Positions 14,250 to 28,305 of a stretch of DNA of 64,000 nt are shown here, piece by piece. The translations under genes and the position numbers were made by a program. The DNA lies in the NCBI RefSeq assembly GCF_000189635.1, contig NW_002475930.1, forward strand, positions 186,001 to 250,000. The letters run 5' to 3'. This DNA is from Tetrahymena thermophila SB210. Taxonomy: Eukaryota; Ciliophora; Oligohymenophorea; Hymenostomatida; Tetrahymenidae. Below the pieces are notes generated by a model that was not told the DNA's origin, searched no databases, and was given only the letters and a program-made list of their open reading frames with translations. Within the stretch, counting starts at the first letter, position 1. Each line of letters opens with the position of its first letter.

Positions 14250-15799
14250 ATGATATAAATCGATAATAATTCTGAAAGTGAAGGAAACATTATGGAAAAT
14301 TTAGAAGTTAAGGAAAGGATAACTGTTTCTAGCAGTTCTTAGAATTCAACTCGTAATTCAAGCATGGATAAAGGCACCCCATCTTTAAATTAAGAGCAAG
14401 AGGAAGTGCATAATGCTTTTTACAATTAAATTAATAAATTAAATACAGATGAGACAGAAAACAAAAGTGAAGAAATAAGCGATACTGATCTCTAAAAATT
14501 ATACTAAGTAGAAGAAGTAGTTAAAGAAGGAGTGCTTTAATAACTATTTTCAATGTCTTTTAACAGCATTGAAACAAGAGATTAAGTGCTCAGTTTAGTT
14601 AAAAGCTGGTAAGCTGTCAAATCATAACCAAATGATGAAAGTAGAACTTACGACGCTCATAAAGAAGGAGGAAAGAAGTGCTTTGATACTTTTTTAGTAA
14701 GCACTCTAAGAAGCGTAGCTAAAGAAGTTATTAAATAAATTGGTAGAAAGCTTATCTCAGGAGACTTTAACTTGACAACAATTTCATTCCCAATTAGAGG
14801 TATTTTATTTTTTAAAAATAATTTGTAAATTTAATTTTTTTAATTTAAAAAAAAGCTATGATTCCTAAAAGCTAGCTTGAATGTCAATTATATAGCACCT
14901 GCTATTACCCACTTTTTATGAATTTAGCATCCCAGTCTAATGATCCTCTGGAAAGAATGAAACTTTCAATCACAGCAAGCATTTCAAGTTTCCCAATAGC
15001 TAACTAATTCTATAAGCCATTAAATCCAATTTTAGGAGAAACACTGGAAGGAAGCTACCCAGATGGCACTTAGCTCTTCGCAGAGTAGGTATCTCATCAT
15101 CCACCTATTACATACATTTATGTAACCGGACCTCAAAAAAAATACGTTTCGTATGGCTATGGTGAATTCGATGCATCTGCTGGTTTGAATTCCCTTAAAA
15201 TTAAAAATAATGGCAAAAGATTTTTTAAATTCTAAGATGGATAATTAATTACTTTCAATTAGGGGTATAATATAAATTATTTAAAATATTGAATTAGTTA
15301 ATGTTAATAAATTTCTTAATTTAATAGATACGAGTATTTTTCAGGTACTTTCTTTGGAACAACTAGACATGAAACTTTAGGAAAGATAATGTTCTAAGAT
15401 ACCAAAAATGAAATTGAATGTAAGATTAAATTTGGAAAAGTGAAAAAGAGACCCACTGATTTCTTTGAAGGAGAAATTAAAGTGAAGGGTAAACTATGCT
15501 CTAAGGTTTACGGTTCTTATTTAGGATTTATTGAATTCGATGGTGTCAGATACTGGGATCATAGAGTTTAATTACCTTTTAAAAACAATATACTTAAGAG
15601 CAAATTGGGCAGTGACCATTCTTTAAGACAAGATAAAATATAATTAAGCTAAGGCAATATAAAATAAGCTTAAATCGAAAAGGAAAAACTTGAGTAAATT
15701 TAAAGAAATGATCGTAAACTAAGGAAATAATTTGAAGAAAAAAAGAAAGAACTTCTTAAAAAATAAGAAAAAGAAGCAAAGAAAAAAGCTAAAAAATGA
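14250..15799 (+). CDS. Oxysterol-binding protein-related lipid transfer protein (476 aa)
   Basis: Exons 14250-14799, 14856-15264 and 15328-15799 (introns 56 and 63 nt) give 476 residues ending at TGA 15797. Residues 1 to about 130 are acidic and Ser/Gln-rich. The OSBP-related domain follows, with KPLNP (238-242), the family fingerprint EQVSHHPP (260-267) and, near the C terminus, the typical helix read as DK-x2-L-x-QGN ... LEQIQR-x2-R. In this family the two histidines and the terminal Lys/Glu/Arg set bind the PI4P headgroup while the barrel holds sterol or another lipid; the protein moves lipid between membranes. No PH domain, FFAT motif or transmembrane segment seen, so this is a short ORP. 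It lies upstream of a second OSBP gene in the same orientation. The ligand cannot be read from sequence. Confidence 0.93.
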
Positions 15800-18602
15800 A
15801 TAAATTAAATTTACTTAATATATTAAAATATGGAATTAAAAATTATAATTTATCAAATCAATCTACGCCATCTAAAAAAACTTTATATTAAACTAATTTA
15901 AAAAAGTGTAATAAATTGACTTTTAATAAATAACACAAATAAATTTATCAATATAAACAATTAATTAGTATTTGCTATTTAATTATGTATATTTTCATAA
16001 TTTTATTTTAAAAACTAAATATTATCCTGCTTTTGTAATACTTAAATACGAATATAAAAAATATTTTATAATTAAGAATTGTTAAATTTAAAAATATCAT
16101 TTACTTACTACAAGATCTCCTATGTTAAGACCTATTAACATTAATACCTAAAATTTGAGTAAAAGCTTTATAAAGAAGTAGAAATCTTAAAATTTTCTCT
16201 ATTAAAAATTGAAGGATATAATAATGTATGTGTTATATTTTTTACTAAAAATTTTTAATTATTATATTAAATTCAATAAATAATTATGTAATAAAGGTTA
16301 ATATAAACTTACTTTTAGAAAATTAATTCAATATTTTGATTGAATAAAATTTAAATGCTAATATAATAATATTAAGTTATGAAAATAATATAATAAACAG
16401 ATTTGAATTATTATTAGTTACCTTAAATAACAAATTTATATAAATTCAAACCTCTTTTTTTATATAAACCTTATGATTATGAGCAGTTTAATTATATCAT
16501 ACAATAAATTAATTATTTTAAAGTAACTATTTACTGTTTACTTACATCGTACTTTAAAAGAGTTAGATGAAAAGACCACAGAAGTTAAATATTAAATATA
16601 AAAAATAAAAGAAAAATTATTTTTTTCATATCTTATTGATTAATAGCCATATTTACTTTTCTTAATTTTTAAAAATAAGAAATAAATTTTTTTAAATTTG
16701 ATATTAGATTATCATTAAATTAGTTAGATATAAAAATATATTATGATTATTATTGCAATATTTTTGAATTTTAATTTCCTGTTTGATCGAGGATGAAATA
16801 AAATCAAAAATCAAAATTGAAAGAATTAAATAGTATTATATTTATCTATCTTTCTATTTTATACTTTTAAATTTGAAATAATTAAGCATTAGATTTTATC
16901 AATAAAAGACAGAAATTATCATATTATTTTGAATATTAATGCTATTTGGATATTTCTAATATAGAAATATTTTTTAAATTATATTTGAAATTGTGTAAAA
17001 ATATATTTATTTTATTTAATAAAAGCTGATATCTTTTAATAAATAATCATTTCTTTTTGAATTGAGAAATAAGGAGCTAATATATTTTTTCATAAAATAA
17101 TCAGCCTAATAATATAAATATTTTCTGAATTAAAAAACGTTTCTACTTATAGAAAAAGATAAAAAATAAGACTTTGAATATTTATCAAAATTGAAGAATA
17201 CTATTCATAATGTCTGTATAATTACGAAATTTAATCTGAACTGCAATTGAATAAGTAACAAATGTAAATAATCTAGAACTTTTTCTTAGAGCTTCTAGAG
17301 ATTATAATATTATTAATCAAGGATAGGGGAAAAATACGAAAAAAAAGGTAAAAATTTTACCAAATAAACTTAAAAAAATAAATAATATTTATTCAATTTA
17401 TTAAATAAATTTAATTTCAATTAATTGTTTGTCGTCATTAATTATTAGGAAATTTTTTAATTACATAATTTATTTGGGATTAATTTTATCTGGGTTATGT
17501 TATAGATACTTATAATCAAACATTTTCTACTTGATTTTTTTAATAGAAACCGGAAAGATATAGAAGACAGGCAAAAGGCAAGCAGATAATCTGCTCAAAA
17601 ATATAACTAGAAAAAAACCAATTAAATTTTAAAAATTTTGTAAACAAATCAAAATTAATATTATGCTGAAATTTGTAAATAAATAAAAACATGATCGCAA
17701 AAACCTTGATTAGAACTAATAGCTTTAATCGAATTTTTATACAATATCTCTCGTTTTTAAATAAAATGAATACATATTTTGTATGATAAAAGAAATTATT
17801 TTACATAGAGTTCAACATGGTTACTTGTGATTATAAACTTTATATAAATAGTTTTATTTAAAAATTTATTAACCAGAAAATGCTTAAACTATACCTTCCT
17901 CTTTTTCATATGCTTTTTGCAGAGCTTTTTAATTTATTTATTCTGTGCTTGAATGAAATGATTGAAAACCAAACAAATTCACTCAAGAACAAAAATTAAT
18001 TAATTGGTTTTTGCTCAAAAAAAAAATGAATAATTAAATGAATAATGAGTAATTCATAGGTTTGGGTTAAGAAGCCTTTGAAAAGGTAGCTGAACTATAA
18101 ATAACATTAGTTAATACTGCAATAAAAATTTTTATCAAAGCAATTACAAAAAAAAGTAAAGTACTACAAAAACCCTTCAATCTCTTTACTTTAAAAAAAT
18201 AATTAATTAAGAAGAAAAAATAAAAATATTAATATCAATCAAGCAAGCAAGTTAGGTACTCTACAATTATTGCATTAAGATAAAAAATAATATACAAAAT
18301 CAAAAGCCGTTCACCAGCCATTTAAAAATATCAAAATTTCTAAGGATTAACTTATAAATGTATGTTCTTTTTTTATGATAAGATTTAGAAAAAATTAATT
18401 TTAAATAAGGCAAAGTGCAGTAGATCATTTTTAGTTTTGTTTGCTCCCTCTCATTTTAAGAGTTTGCAACGTATAAATAAATAAATATTTTAAATTCAAA
18501 ATAGATTTAAGTGGTCTATAACCTGCCTTATGTGCTTGATAGCATTTAGCATTTTACAAACAAAGTTAAAAAACAAATTGTATTATAAAAGAAATTAGTG
18601 AT
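15800..18602. other. Intergenic, AT-rich
   Basis: About 2.8 kb separating the two OSBP genes. Dominated by A/T runs; no supported reading frame, RNA gene or repeat family found. Confidence 0.6.
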
Positions 18603-21447
18603 ATGAAGTCATAATCAGTCTTAAGCGAGCAAGAGAACTACTAAGACGGTGTAGAAGAATTCTCTAACTAAGCTTTTAACAAAAAAACCAACAAGATGAA
18701 TGGAACTAAAGTACAAATAGAAGAGAATAATCCTTGCGATGAGACAATGGGTTACATTCAAATAGTAGATGAGTATGAAAATGTAGATAAGTTTAAAAGG
18801 ATTCCTCGCAATTCTGAATACTGTAAGAAATAAATAAATTATAATCATCTTATAGAGTTTTCAATAATTTGAGTTTTGAAGTGATTATATTATTTGCTAT
18901 TTATATATAGTAAATAAATAACACTAATTTAGTAATGTACTAATATAGTAAACTTTAATTCCTTCAATATCTATTAACCATCTGCAATTACTTTAAAATT
19001 GAAACTAAAACCTGAACTCACTCGCTAAAAAGAGCAAGCAGCTAATACTAGATTGATTATATTTATTTTAAATGAATTTCATTCATATGTTTATCGTAAT
19101 GATTACCTTGGTAATAGAAGGGTGTTTTAATATTTTTATTAATTTGCAATTAAAAGCAATCAGTAAATTTAAAAATATTAAAATATCAAAAAAAGAGATA
19201 AATTTTGAAATAAATCAGCAAAAACTGATAGTCATAGTATAATTATCATGTATAATCAATCATCTAAATCAACTCTAGTTAAAGAATTAAAGTTTCTTTT
19301 TTTTTAAGAATGGAAAGCAGCCAATAAAAACTGCAGTTCAATTAATTTTAAAACTAACAAACATTATAAATAATAAATAAGCATTTTCACAATAAATTTA
19401 AGCATTTTTTATTTATCATTTTAATTTAACTCTATTTTACAGAATAAATAAATATAATTAATTATTAATTAAAGAAAGAAAGAGATTAAAATATATTATA
19501 AAAAAATTAGAATACAAGGACAGAAGAGTGCAGCTTCCAAGCTTTACAGTAAAGGGAAATCCTTTCATAAAGAACGAATTAAATGGATTTCTTAAAGAAT
19601 ATGAAGTAGAATGTCTACCACCAATTATAATATTAGGTACTCCTCAGATATCATAACATGATTATATTAAGCACAATGGAAAGAATGGAGTTAATCATAA
19701 AAGTAATAAAATAAATGGAAGCCAATAAAAAATTAGCATTTAAATTAGTGCTGCTGCAGGTGTAAGCGGAAGCGGCGAATCACAACCACATTAAAAGAAT
19801 TTATATGACTCAGATCAATTTAATTCTAGAGGCAACAAAGTTTATGATTCTCGATATGAAGACTCAATTTAAGAAGACAATGTTGATAATGAAATCATAT
19901 TTTAAATAGCAGACTAAATACCTGAATTACTCGAAAAGTCAGAAATGAGAGATGCATGTCTCACTCCTTCTGTGTATTAAGAATTAAAGCAATAAAACCA
20001 CAAAATATAAGAAAAGAAGAGTGATTTTGCAAAAGCTAAATCATTCCATAAAGAAGCAAATGAAAAAGAAGAAGAAGAGGAAGATTTAAAATAGCAGCAA
20101 AATAAAGTAGATGCTAAGTCTTAAATGGTAATCGATTCTTCCAATAATGACCTTTTAAAGTAATAGCTAGAATTGCAAAAAAAGAAATAGTAAGAAAAAG
20201 AGGAGTAAGAATAAATTAAGCTAATGGAAGGATATGAATCAGATCCACCAGCTCTTCCTGAAGATAAAAATGTCATTTACACTTTAGTCAAGAAGGAGTT
20301 CCAATTCCACAATAAAAAGATTTCAAAGCAAATGATTTTTGATCTTGTTCGTGACTTCAAAACAATTCAAGCAAAGGATGAATGCAGAGCTGAATCTTCC
20401 CACAGCGATGGTGGTAAAGAATGCAAAGATAAAAAAATAAAGGAATGTTTAAGAGGAATAGGAAAAGAAATTATTAGTTAAGTAGGACGTAAAATTCTCA
20501 GTGGAAGTTTCAACTTAACCTAAATTTCATTCCCTATTAAGGCAATGATTCCAAAAAGTGCATTAGAAAAGGCGCTCTATTCTACTTGTCTATTCCCCTT
20601 ATATATAAATAAGGCCTGTCAGACAGATAACTATGTTGAGCGTTTTAAATATTTAATTTGTGCGACTTTTGGTAACTTTTATATAAACTGTGGTTTCTTG
20701 AAGCCTCTCAATCCAATTATTGGTGAAACTTGCTAAGGTTTTTATCCTGATGGAACTAGACTCTATGCAGAACAAATTTCTCACCATCCTCCTATCTCAT
20801 ATTTTACTATTTATGGACCAGATAAATCCTATTTAATGTACGGAAATTACAATTACAAATCAAATGCAGGCTTAAACTCGCTTAAACTTAAAAATAATGG
20901 TAATCGTCATATAAAATTCAAAGACGGATAATATATTATATATAACTTTGCTAAGGAAGTGTATAGTGGCTCATTCATGGGAGCTATGAGAGTTGAATCT
21001 GCAGGTTCTATTACTTTTAAAGATGAAAAAAACGACATAGTAGCAGAAATTGCAATAGACTCTGTCAAAAAAAGACCTACTGACTACATCTCAGGTACTA
21101 TCAAGGTTAAAGGTTAAGTAGTCTCTAAATGCTACGGAACTTATCTGGGTTTTATTGAATTCGACGATATTCGCTATTGGGATTATCGCTATGTATTGCC
21201 ATATGAACCTATTATAATCAAAAGTACTCTTGGAAGCGATTAAAGCTAACGCCCTGATAAGATATACTTATAAAAAGGAGATATTCCAAAAGCATAAAAA
21301 TTCAAAGAAGAATTGGAAGAGTTGTAAAGAAAGGATGCAAATTTAAGAAAAAAATAAGCCGAAAAAAAGGGAAAAGAATAAAAGGAGAAAGACAAATAAG
21401 AAAAATAAAAGTAAAAAGAAAAAGAAAAAGAAAAGAAGAAAAAATGA
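18603..21447 (+). CDS. Oxysterol-binding protein-related protein, second copy (5' exons uncertain)
   Basis: One uninterrupted frame from about 19444 to TGA 21445-21447 encodes an acidic, Gln/Lys-rich leader and a complete OSBP-related domain: KPLNP near 20703, EQISHHPP at about 20770-20793, then RPDK-x3-QKGD-x3-AQ and LEELQR, and a highly charged Lys/Gln/Glu tail. Function as for the upstream copy: soluble lipid exchange at membrane contacts, inferred from the family. The first in-frame ATG of that exon is far inside (19951), so upstream exons exist. The best start is ATG 18603, with a donor at 18823 and a plausible phase-matched exon from 18949; the join to the main exon is unresolved. A W-containing coding-like patch near 19309 could be another exon. 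The domain exon lacks both introns found in the first OSBP gene. Confidence 0.8.
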
Positions 21448-22893
21448 AAGATTTTAATTTAATAAATTAACAATTACTAATAAAAAATATAAATTTAAAG
21501 AGAGCTATAAGATAAATAAACAATTTAATAACTTATTATGCAAAGTAGTAATTAAAAATTACATTCAATATCCTTCCTTAAAGGATGTATCCACTCTTTG
21601 ATTGTAATGATCAATATAATAAATAATAAAAAAATACACGAAAAGAGATAGTGAAGCTAAAAAATATAAAATTTACTTATTTCACTGATTTATTAATTCA
21701 TTCATTTATTCTTACTATACGTACATATCTATCTATCTATAATCGATTTTTAAAAGATTAAGAAAGTCTATTACATAATGATAAAACTTAATAAAATTAC
21801 TTATAAAAAAAAATAGCTGCATAAATTTTAAAAAACAGAATAATTTATGTTTCAAAAAGTAAAAATTCTCTTTATTTTAAAAAATGTATATTTATTTACA
21901 CATAATTTTCATTTTAAATCATGCTATTTTCTCTTCATTTTATTACTTGTTTTTTTATTAGCTTTAATTTTTTTTCTTTCTATTTTATTTAGAGTTTTTT
22001 CAAATCCAAAATAACTCAAAAGATAAAATTAAATTATTCAATCAAATAATCAATTATTTTTAACCAAACTCATAGAGTAAATGCTTTAAACTAAAATAAT
22101 AAAAACAATTTACTTCCTTCCAATACTCATAAATATTTTTAATTATCATGTGAAAATTTATTTAAAGTATAATAAATATATTTAATTATTTTAAAATTCT
22201 TGCTTAATAATACAAATTATTTATCTAAAATAAAAAACATTAAAAATATTTAAGAGTTGAAGAAATTGCCAATTTTTTACTGTAATAATTTATTTTAAAA
22301 ATCTTTATTCTCTATATGTCGTATTATATTTAAATCTAAGAAAGAAAAAAAGGAATTATATTTATTAGTATTGTTATATTTTGGTTTTTTTAACATAAAA
22401 TAATAATTTAATATATAATTAAACTAGTAGGAAGGAAAAATAGTCAAATATTAAAATACCTTTAGAAATTTTTAAGAAAACTTTAAGAAATAAAAATAAT
22501 CTTATAATTTATCTAAAAATAGATCGTATAATCAATATTATTTTTTTATCAAGAAAGTGTGAATAATATAGATTGCTTTTGCAAATAAAATATAGACTCC
22601 AAAATTTTTTTTTGATATCAACTCATGAAATATCACGTATGACTAATTCTCTCTATAATTAGTATAACAAATCTATTGCGTGAATAAAAATGAGTGTTCG
22701 ATATTTTTATTGTAAAATTGACAAAAATCTTCTTCAAAAAACTTATGAAAATATCTTTTTTTGTTACTTATTTCACCAAAAAATTAATAGAACTAAAAAA
22801 ATAAAATAAAAACCAAAACATTCATAAAAATTTACATAAACACATAAATTAGCTTAATCAAAAAAGTTTTTAGCATATCCATTAGAAAAGAAA
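21448..22893. other. Intergenic, AT-rich
   Basis: Separates OSBP and transporter genes. Contains a short CTAT tetranucleotide run near 21725. No gene seen. Confidence 0.6.
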
Positions 22894-25321
22894 ATGCATG
22901 AAAAATTATTCGGGTAAAAAGAGAGACCAAAGCCGAAGCCTTTAACTCTCTTGACAAAAAACGAGTAATATAAATTAGAGCATTGGTATGATGAAAATAA
23001 AGATGCTCATGAAAATAGAGGTGAACATAGAGCTGCATTCAATAGATAATTAGATGAAAATCACCACGAAAGAGATAGATTTAATAGCTATTATGAATAT
23101 TTAGTTAGCGTTTTAGGTTTTGCTGCTGGTTTTGGTAGTGTTTGGAGATTCCCTTACCTTATTTTTAAGAACGGAGGAGGTGTCTTTTTGATTCCTTACT
23201 TTATTTTCCTTTTTTTGATAGGATTTCCATCTTTTTACTTTGAAACTGCAATAGGATAAATATTTCAAAGAGGTCCTCCACTAATTTTTGAAAAAGTAAA
23301 TAAATTTAAATTTTCTAAGGCATTTTCTTAAATATATTACTCAAAGATGACCTAAAAATTAGCAAGCATCCATAAAATGTTATATTTTAATAAATTATTA
23401 ATTAGATTCACAAAAAATGGAAAGGTTTAGGTATCTTCCCAGTATGCGTGAACTTCTCAATGTCAACTTATTATAATCTAATTTTAGCATATTCAATATA
23501 CTTTTTATGGAAGAGTTTTACTTATCCTCTACCTTGGAAGTTAGAAAACTTAGAAGAGAATCAAAAACCTTGGAATAAAGTAAAAAATTATTAAGATTTT
23601 TCATAATATGATTAAGCTTTTTGAATATTTTTCTAAAAGTATGATTGATTTTACATTTATAATAAAAGGATTATTTTTACAAAAATTTCTTAAACTCCTC
23701 TAGTGGCCTAGATGAATTAGGTGGAATTGTTTGGCCTATCTTTTTCTGCTATTTGTTGTCTTAAGTTATTGTGTAAATATTTAAAAAATTAATTTTATAC
23801 ATAAGCTAACTAATTTTGAAAGTAAAAAAACATTCAATAAATGAATGATATGCCTGTAAACATATCTGATTATGTTATCTTAAAAGAAATACAAAATTTT
23901 AAATTATTTCTGATCTAAATCAACAATCAAGTTAGTTGAAAAGCTTGGTTTATAGATTTATTTAATTAACTATTTTTAAAGTTTTTAATTATCGATAACT
24001 GATTAATTATTTAAGATGATCTCTTCTATAATTAAATACAATACTATAACTTTTTTATTTGAAATTAAAGCCTTACTTATAATAAAATTAATTTTAATTT
24101 ATTTTAAAATTACATTAGTTATTTCTGCATTCAAAAAGGAGTCTCTGTTTCTGGAAAAATAGCATTATTTACTGCCACTTCACCTTATATTTTATTATTT
24201 ATTTTAATGTTGAGAGGATTGTTCTTAGAGGGTGCTTTTACTGGGATTTCTTACTTGTTCTCTCCCGACTGGAGCAAGTTAAGTGATTTATAGGTTTGGG
24301 TTGATGCTGCTAATTAAATTATCTTCCAAGTAAGTACAGGCTGTGGTGTCTTAATCATCTTTGGTAGTTATAGACCAGTTTCATAAGAAATAAAATAAAC
24401 TTCATATATGGTGCCTATGTTAACAGTTTTATGTGGTTTTCTTGCTTCGTTCGTAATTTTTAGTTTTATGGGCTATATGTCTCACTTAACTGGCTAATCA
24501 ATCCAAGATATACCATTATCTGGTCCAGATCTTGCTTTTGTAGTGTTTCCAGCAGTCTTAACATTAATGCCTTTCTCAAATTTGCTGTCAATTATTTTCT
24601 TTTTGACCATGGTGTTTTTAGGTATTTTAAATGTTTTTATTTTCAATTTATAAATTTATAATATCATTAACTATAAATAGTTGTGGTAGATAGATTATTA
24701 TTATTTAAAAAATAAATATGTTTTATTGATTAATTAGGTATAGACACTTAATTTGCTTTCATGGATGGACTTGCAGGTTCAATTGAAGACGAATTCCATG
24801 GTACTGATGCCAAAATATTTAATATAACTATCACTTAAAAGCACATTAGAATGGGAATTTGTAGTATTGTATCCTTATCTGCTTTTCTATACAGTACTTA
24901 AGCAGGTTTTTACTATTTAGAATTTATTGATAGCTACGGCGTTGGAATTAATTTGATTACTGCAGTGTTTATGGAAGTTTACTTTTTTAATTGGATGGAG
25001 AACTGGGATACTTTAGAAATCAAGATTACCTAATATATTGGAGAACCAACCCCTTAGATATATAAAACTTTATTAAAATACTCAGTCCCTGTATTTACAG
25101 GTCTTTTGGGAGGATTAGCTGTGATACTTTAATTACTAAAAATCAACAAATAAGCCTGGTGGGTTAGTATTATTGGATGGGCTTTTACACTCTATCCATA
25201 TTATGCTATATATTACTACTATAAAAAATACAAAGATGAAAAGCCAATCTAAGGAAAAACTAGTTAAGAAAGGGAAGAATAAGGAAATAAAGAACTTGAG
25301 TAGGAATTAGTTGAATATTGA
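22894..25321 (+). CDS. SLC6-type sodium:neurotransmitter symporter, copy A (588 aa)
   Basis: Exons 22894-23295, 23406-23579, 23669-23772, 24119-24621 and 24738-25321 sum to 589 codons including TGA. Residues 1 to about 68 are hydrophilic. TM1-TM2 carry the family signature [12 protein letters not shown]3[10 protein letters not shown]. Further hallmarks are GLGIFP, TYYN in TM3, DYFY-x3-L before TM4, a TM5 TSPY, VWVDAANQIIFQ in TM6, SGPDLAFV in TM8 and LGIDTQFAF. Twelve membrane segments are expected. Members move amino acids, amines or osmolytes with Na+ (and often Cl-) across the plasma membrane; the substrate is not predictable here. The C-terminal tail is charged (Gln/Glu-rich). It forms a tandem pair with the next gene, with all four introns at the same positions, but intron 3 here is 346 nt. 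Confidence 0.94.
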
Positions 25322-26109
25322 AAACTCAAATACAATCTTATTTTATATTATATTTATGAATTAGTTATTTACATAATTTAATTATTTGGTATATTTTTTG
25401 CTTTTGTGTTTTTAGACTACAAATTTCAATCCTTTATTTATCCAATATTTTGTGGGAAAGAAAAATCTTTTATAAAATATATCTATCTACTTTTTATGGC
25501 TACAAATAAACTAATCAATAAATTAATTTATTTTTTTAAATAATTTTTTATATATATAAAATATTTTTTATCAATTTTTTTCATATAAAAAACTAATTAA
25601 ATTAAAGCTATTGAAAAAGTATTTTTTATTAATTATTTTTTACGATTAAAAAGTACAAAAGATGTTAAATTAGATAGATTTGTCATATTTCTTAAAGATA
25701 ACTCAAGTATTTTAAATAAAAAACAATAAATTAAAGTTATTAATGATTTTACAAATTTATATAAAATAAATCTAATTAATATTAAGATTTATTTTTATTT
25801 TTTATTAAGAGTTTACTTAATTAAAATTTGTTCTTATTTATAAATAAAAATAGTTTTCTTTTAAAAAAATAATATTTCAGAAATAATTTAAAAAAGCAGG
25901 TTAAGTTATATCAACAAAAAACTTATTAAAAGATTAGATAATTTAGGTACCAAATTTTAATTTACATTATTGATTAGGCAGATAAAATATTAAGTGTGTA
26001 CAGATTATCATTTATTTTTTGATAAAAAATCTAAAAAAAATTATTCAAGATATTTTTAAGTCAAACAAAATCATCAAAAATATTAAAAATATTTGGTTAG
26101 AAGTAGATA
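25322..26109. other. Intergenic between the two transporter genes
   Basis: AT-rich spacer; no gene or motif recognised. Confidence 0.65.
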
Positions 26110-28305
26110 ATGGCAAATAGTTTACCCGAAATTTGTTCATAGGAGAATTTGAATAGCTATACTAATCTGATTCATGACGATGATCATGATCACGTAAGAG
26201 GGTATCATAGAGCTGGTATCAAGAGAACCCTTAGTTTAGAGAATCACCATGAAAGAGATAGATTTAATAACTATTTAGAATATTTACTAACTATTTTAGG
26301 GTATGCAGCAGGATTTGGTAGCGTTTGGAGATTTCCCTATTTGGTTTATAAAAACGGAGGAGGAGTCTTCTTAATACCCTATTTGATTATGCTTTTTTTA
26401 ATAGGTATACCCTCCTTCTACTTTGAAACTGCTCTTGGTTAGATGCTTTAAAAAAGCCCACCTCAATGCTTTGAAAAAGTAAACAAACTTTAGATTTGAA
26501 ACGTGGAGTTAATAAATATTATCTATAAATCTATCAGCATATATATACATATAAATTATATTTATAATTTTTTAAAATACAATAAAACGAAATGAAGGAT
26601 TTGAAATTATTTTTTTAAATTTTTGTTTTATAAAAAGACCCATAAGAAGTTCAAGGGATTAGGTATTTTTCCATTGCTAACTACATTCAGTATGTCTACT
26701 TATTATAATTTAATACTTGGATATTCCTTTTATTTTCTTTACGAGAGTTTCACATCGCCTTTACCTTGGACAGCTCCAAAAGACTCCCCAGTGCCATGGA
26801 ATTCAGTAAAGTTTTTATATATTTTTCAAAAATCGCTACTGCCACAGACTTGCTAGCTTTAATTATTCTTCTAAATTAACTAACCAATTAAGCGACTAGC
26901 GAATTTCTCAACAAAAAAATTTGACTAATTGAAGATTGATAATTTAGAGTTTATTTTTGTTATTCTTAAGTACTTATTTTTTATTTTATTTTTTAAAGGA
27001 TTACTTTTACAAAGAAGTTCTTTAATTTTCAAGCAGTATCAGTGAAATAGGTCACATCATCTGGCCACTTCTATTCTGTTATATTCTTTCATAAGTTATA
27101 GTGTAAATAATTACTTCTAAATAAAAATAAATTTATTTATTTTTTTTTTTTATAAATTAGATATCTTTGTATATAGAAAGGAGTTGCAGTTTCAGGTAGA
27201 GTAGCAATGATTACAGCTACCTCACCATATATCTTATTGTTTTTGCTTTTAATTAGAGGCATGTTTCTTCCTGGATCTTGGTAGGGAATCAAGTGGCTCT
27301 TTATGCCTGATTGGTCTAAATTATCTTAATTAAGAGTTTGGGTTGATGCCACAAATTAAGCCATATTTTAAGTAAGTACAGGAGGTGGAGTTTTAGTTTT
27401 ATTTGGTAGTTACAGACCAATTTCTTAAGAAATAAAAAGATCTGCCTATTTAATTCCTTTATTCACAGTTTTATGTGGATTTCTTGCCTCCATGGCTATA
27501 TTTAGTTTCATGGGATATATGTCTCATATAACAAACATTCCAATAGATCAAATTCCTTTAAGAGGACCTGATCTTGCCTTCATAGTCTTTCCAGCAGTAC
27601 TAACAAAAATGCCTTTTTCTAATTTATTAGCAATTGTCTTTTTCATCACTATGATATTTTTAGGTAAATTTAAATATTATCAATAAATATAAAAATTAAT
27701 TTTTTAAATTAGGAATTGATACTCAGTTTGCATTTATGGATGGATTAGCTGGAACTCTAGAGGATGAGTTAAACGGTGATGGTATAGTTATTTTATCTCA
27801 CAGAATTCCAATGAAATGGGTTAGAGCTCTTGTTTGTGGTGCTGTATCCTTATTTGGATTTTTATATTGTACCTAAGCTGGATTTTATTTCTTAGATTTA
27901 GTTGACACTTATGGAGTGGGTTTTAATTTATTTATGGGATTATTTATTGAAGTTTTCTTTTTCACTTGGATAGAAAAATGGGATGTTATTGAAGAAAAAG
28001 TTAAATTGTATATTTAAGATCCCACGCCATAAATTTTTATATTCCTCTTGCACTATTCTGTACCATTCTTTACAGCAGCTATGGGATTGCTATCTCTGTA
28101 TTTATAAATAACAAGAATATTTGATTAAACTTGGTGGTGTACTCTCTTAGGATGGACAATAACTCTTTATCCATATTATATAGTTTATTATTTTTATAGC
28201 AGATATAAAGGCATTCCTTACGAACAAGACGAAGTGAAATCTCCAATTATTAATTAAAACATGGTTTCAACAAAAGCTTTACTTTAAGAAATGCATGAAG
28301 TTTGA
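26110..28305 (+). CDS. SLC6-type sodium:neurotransmitter symporter, copy B (578 aa)
   Basis: Exons 26110-26478, 26638-26805, 26999-27102, 27161-27663 and 27713-28305; exons 3 and 4 have exactly the same lengths as in copy A. The product has the NSS signature [12 protein letters not shown]3-NGGG, then GLGIFP, STYYN, VWVDATNQAIFQVSTG and GPDLAFI, with about twelve hydrophobic segments. The N-terminal tail differs from copy A and holds a His/Asp cluster (H22-D-D-D-H-D-H28). The substrate is unknown; a Na+-coupled amino-acid or osmolyte symporter is the family expectation. Start chosen as ATG 26110, the only upstream in-frame ATG close to the conserved region. The shared intron positions show that it arose with copy A by tandem duplication. 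Confidence 0.94.

Noticed and set aside
18621..18848. 75-codon minus-strand open frame
   Set aside because: It is the antisense shadow of the plus-strand exon starting at 18603.
22832..23038. 68-codon minus-strand open frame
   Set aside because: Antisense to the first exon of SLC6 copy A.
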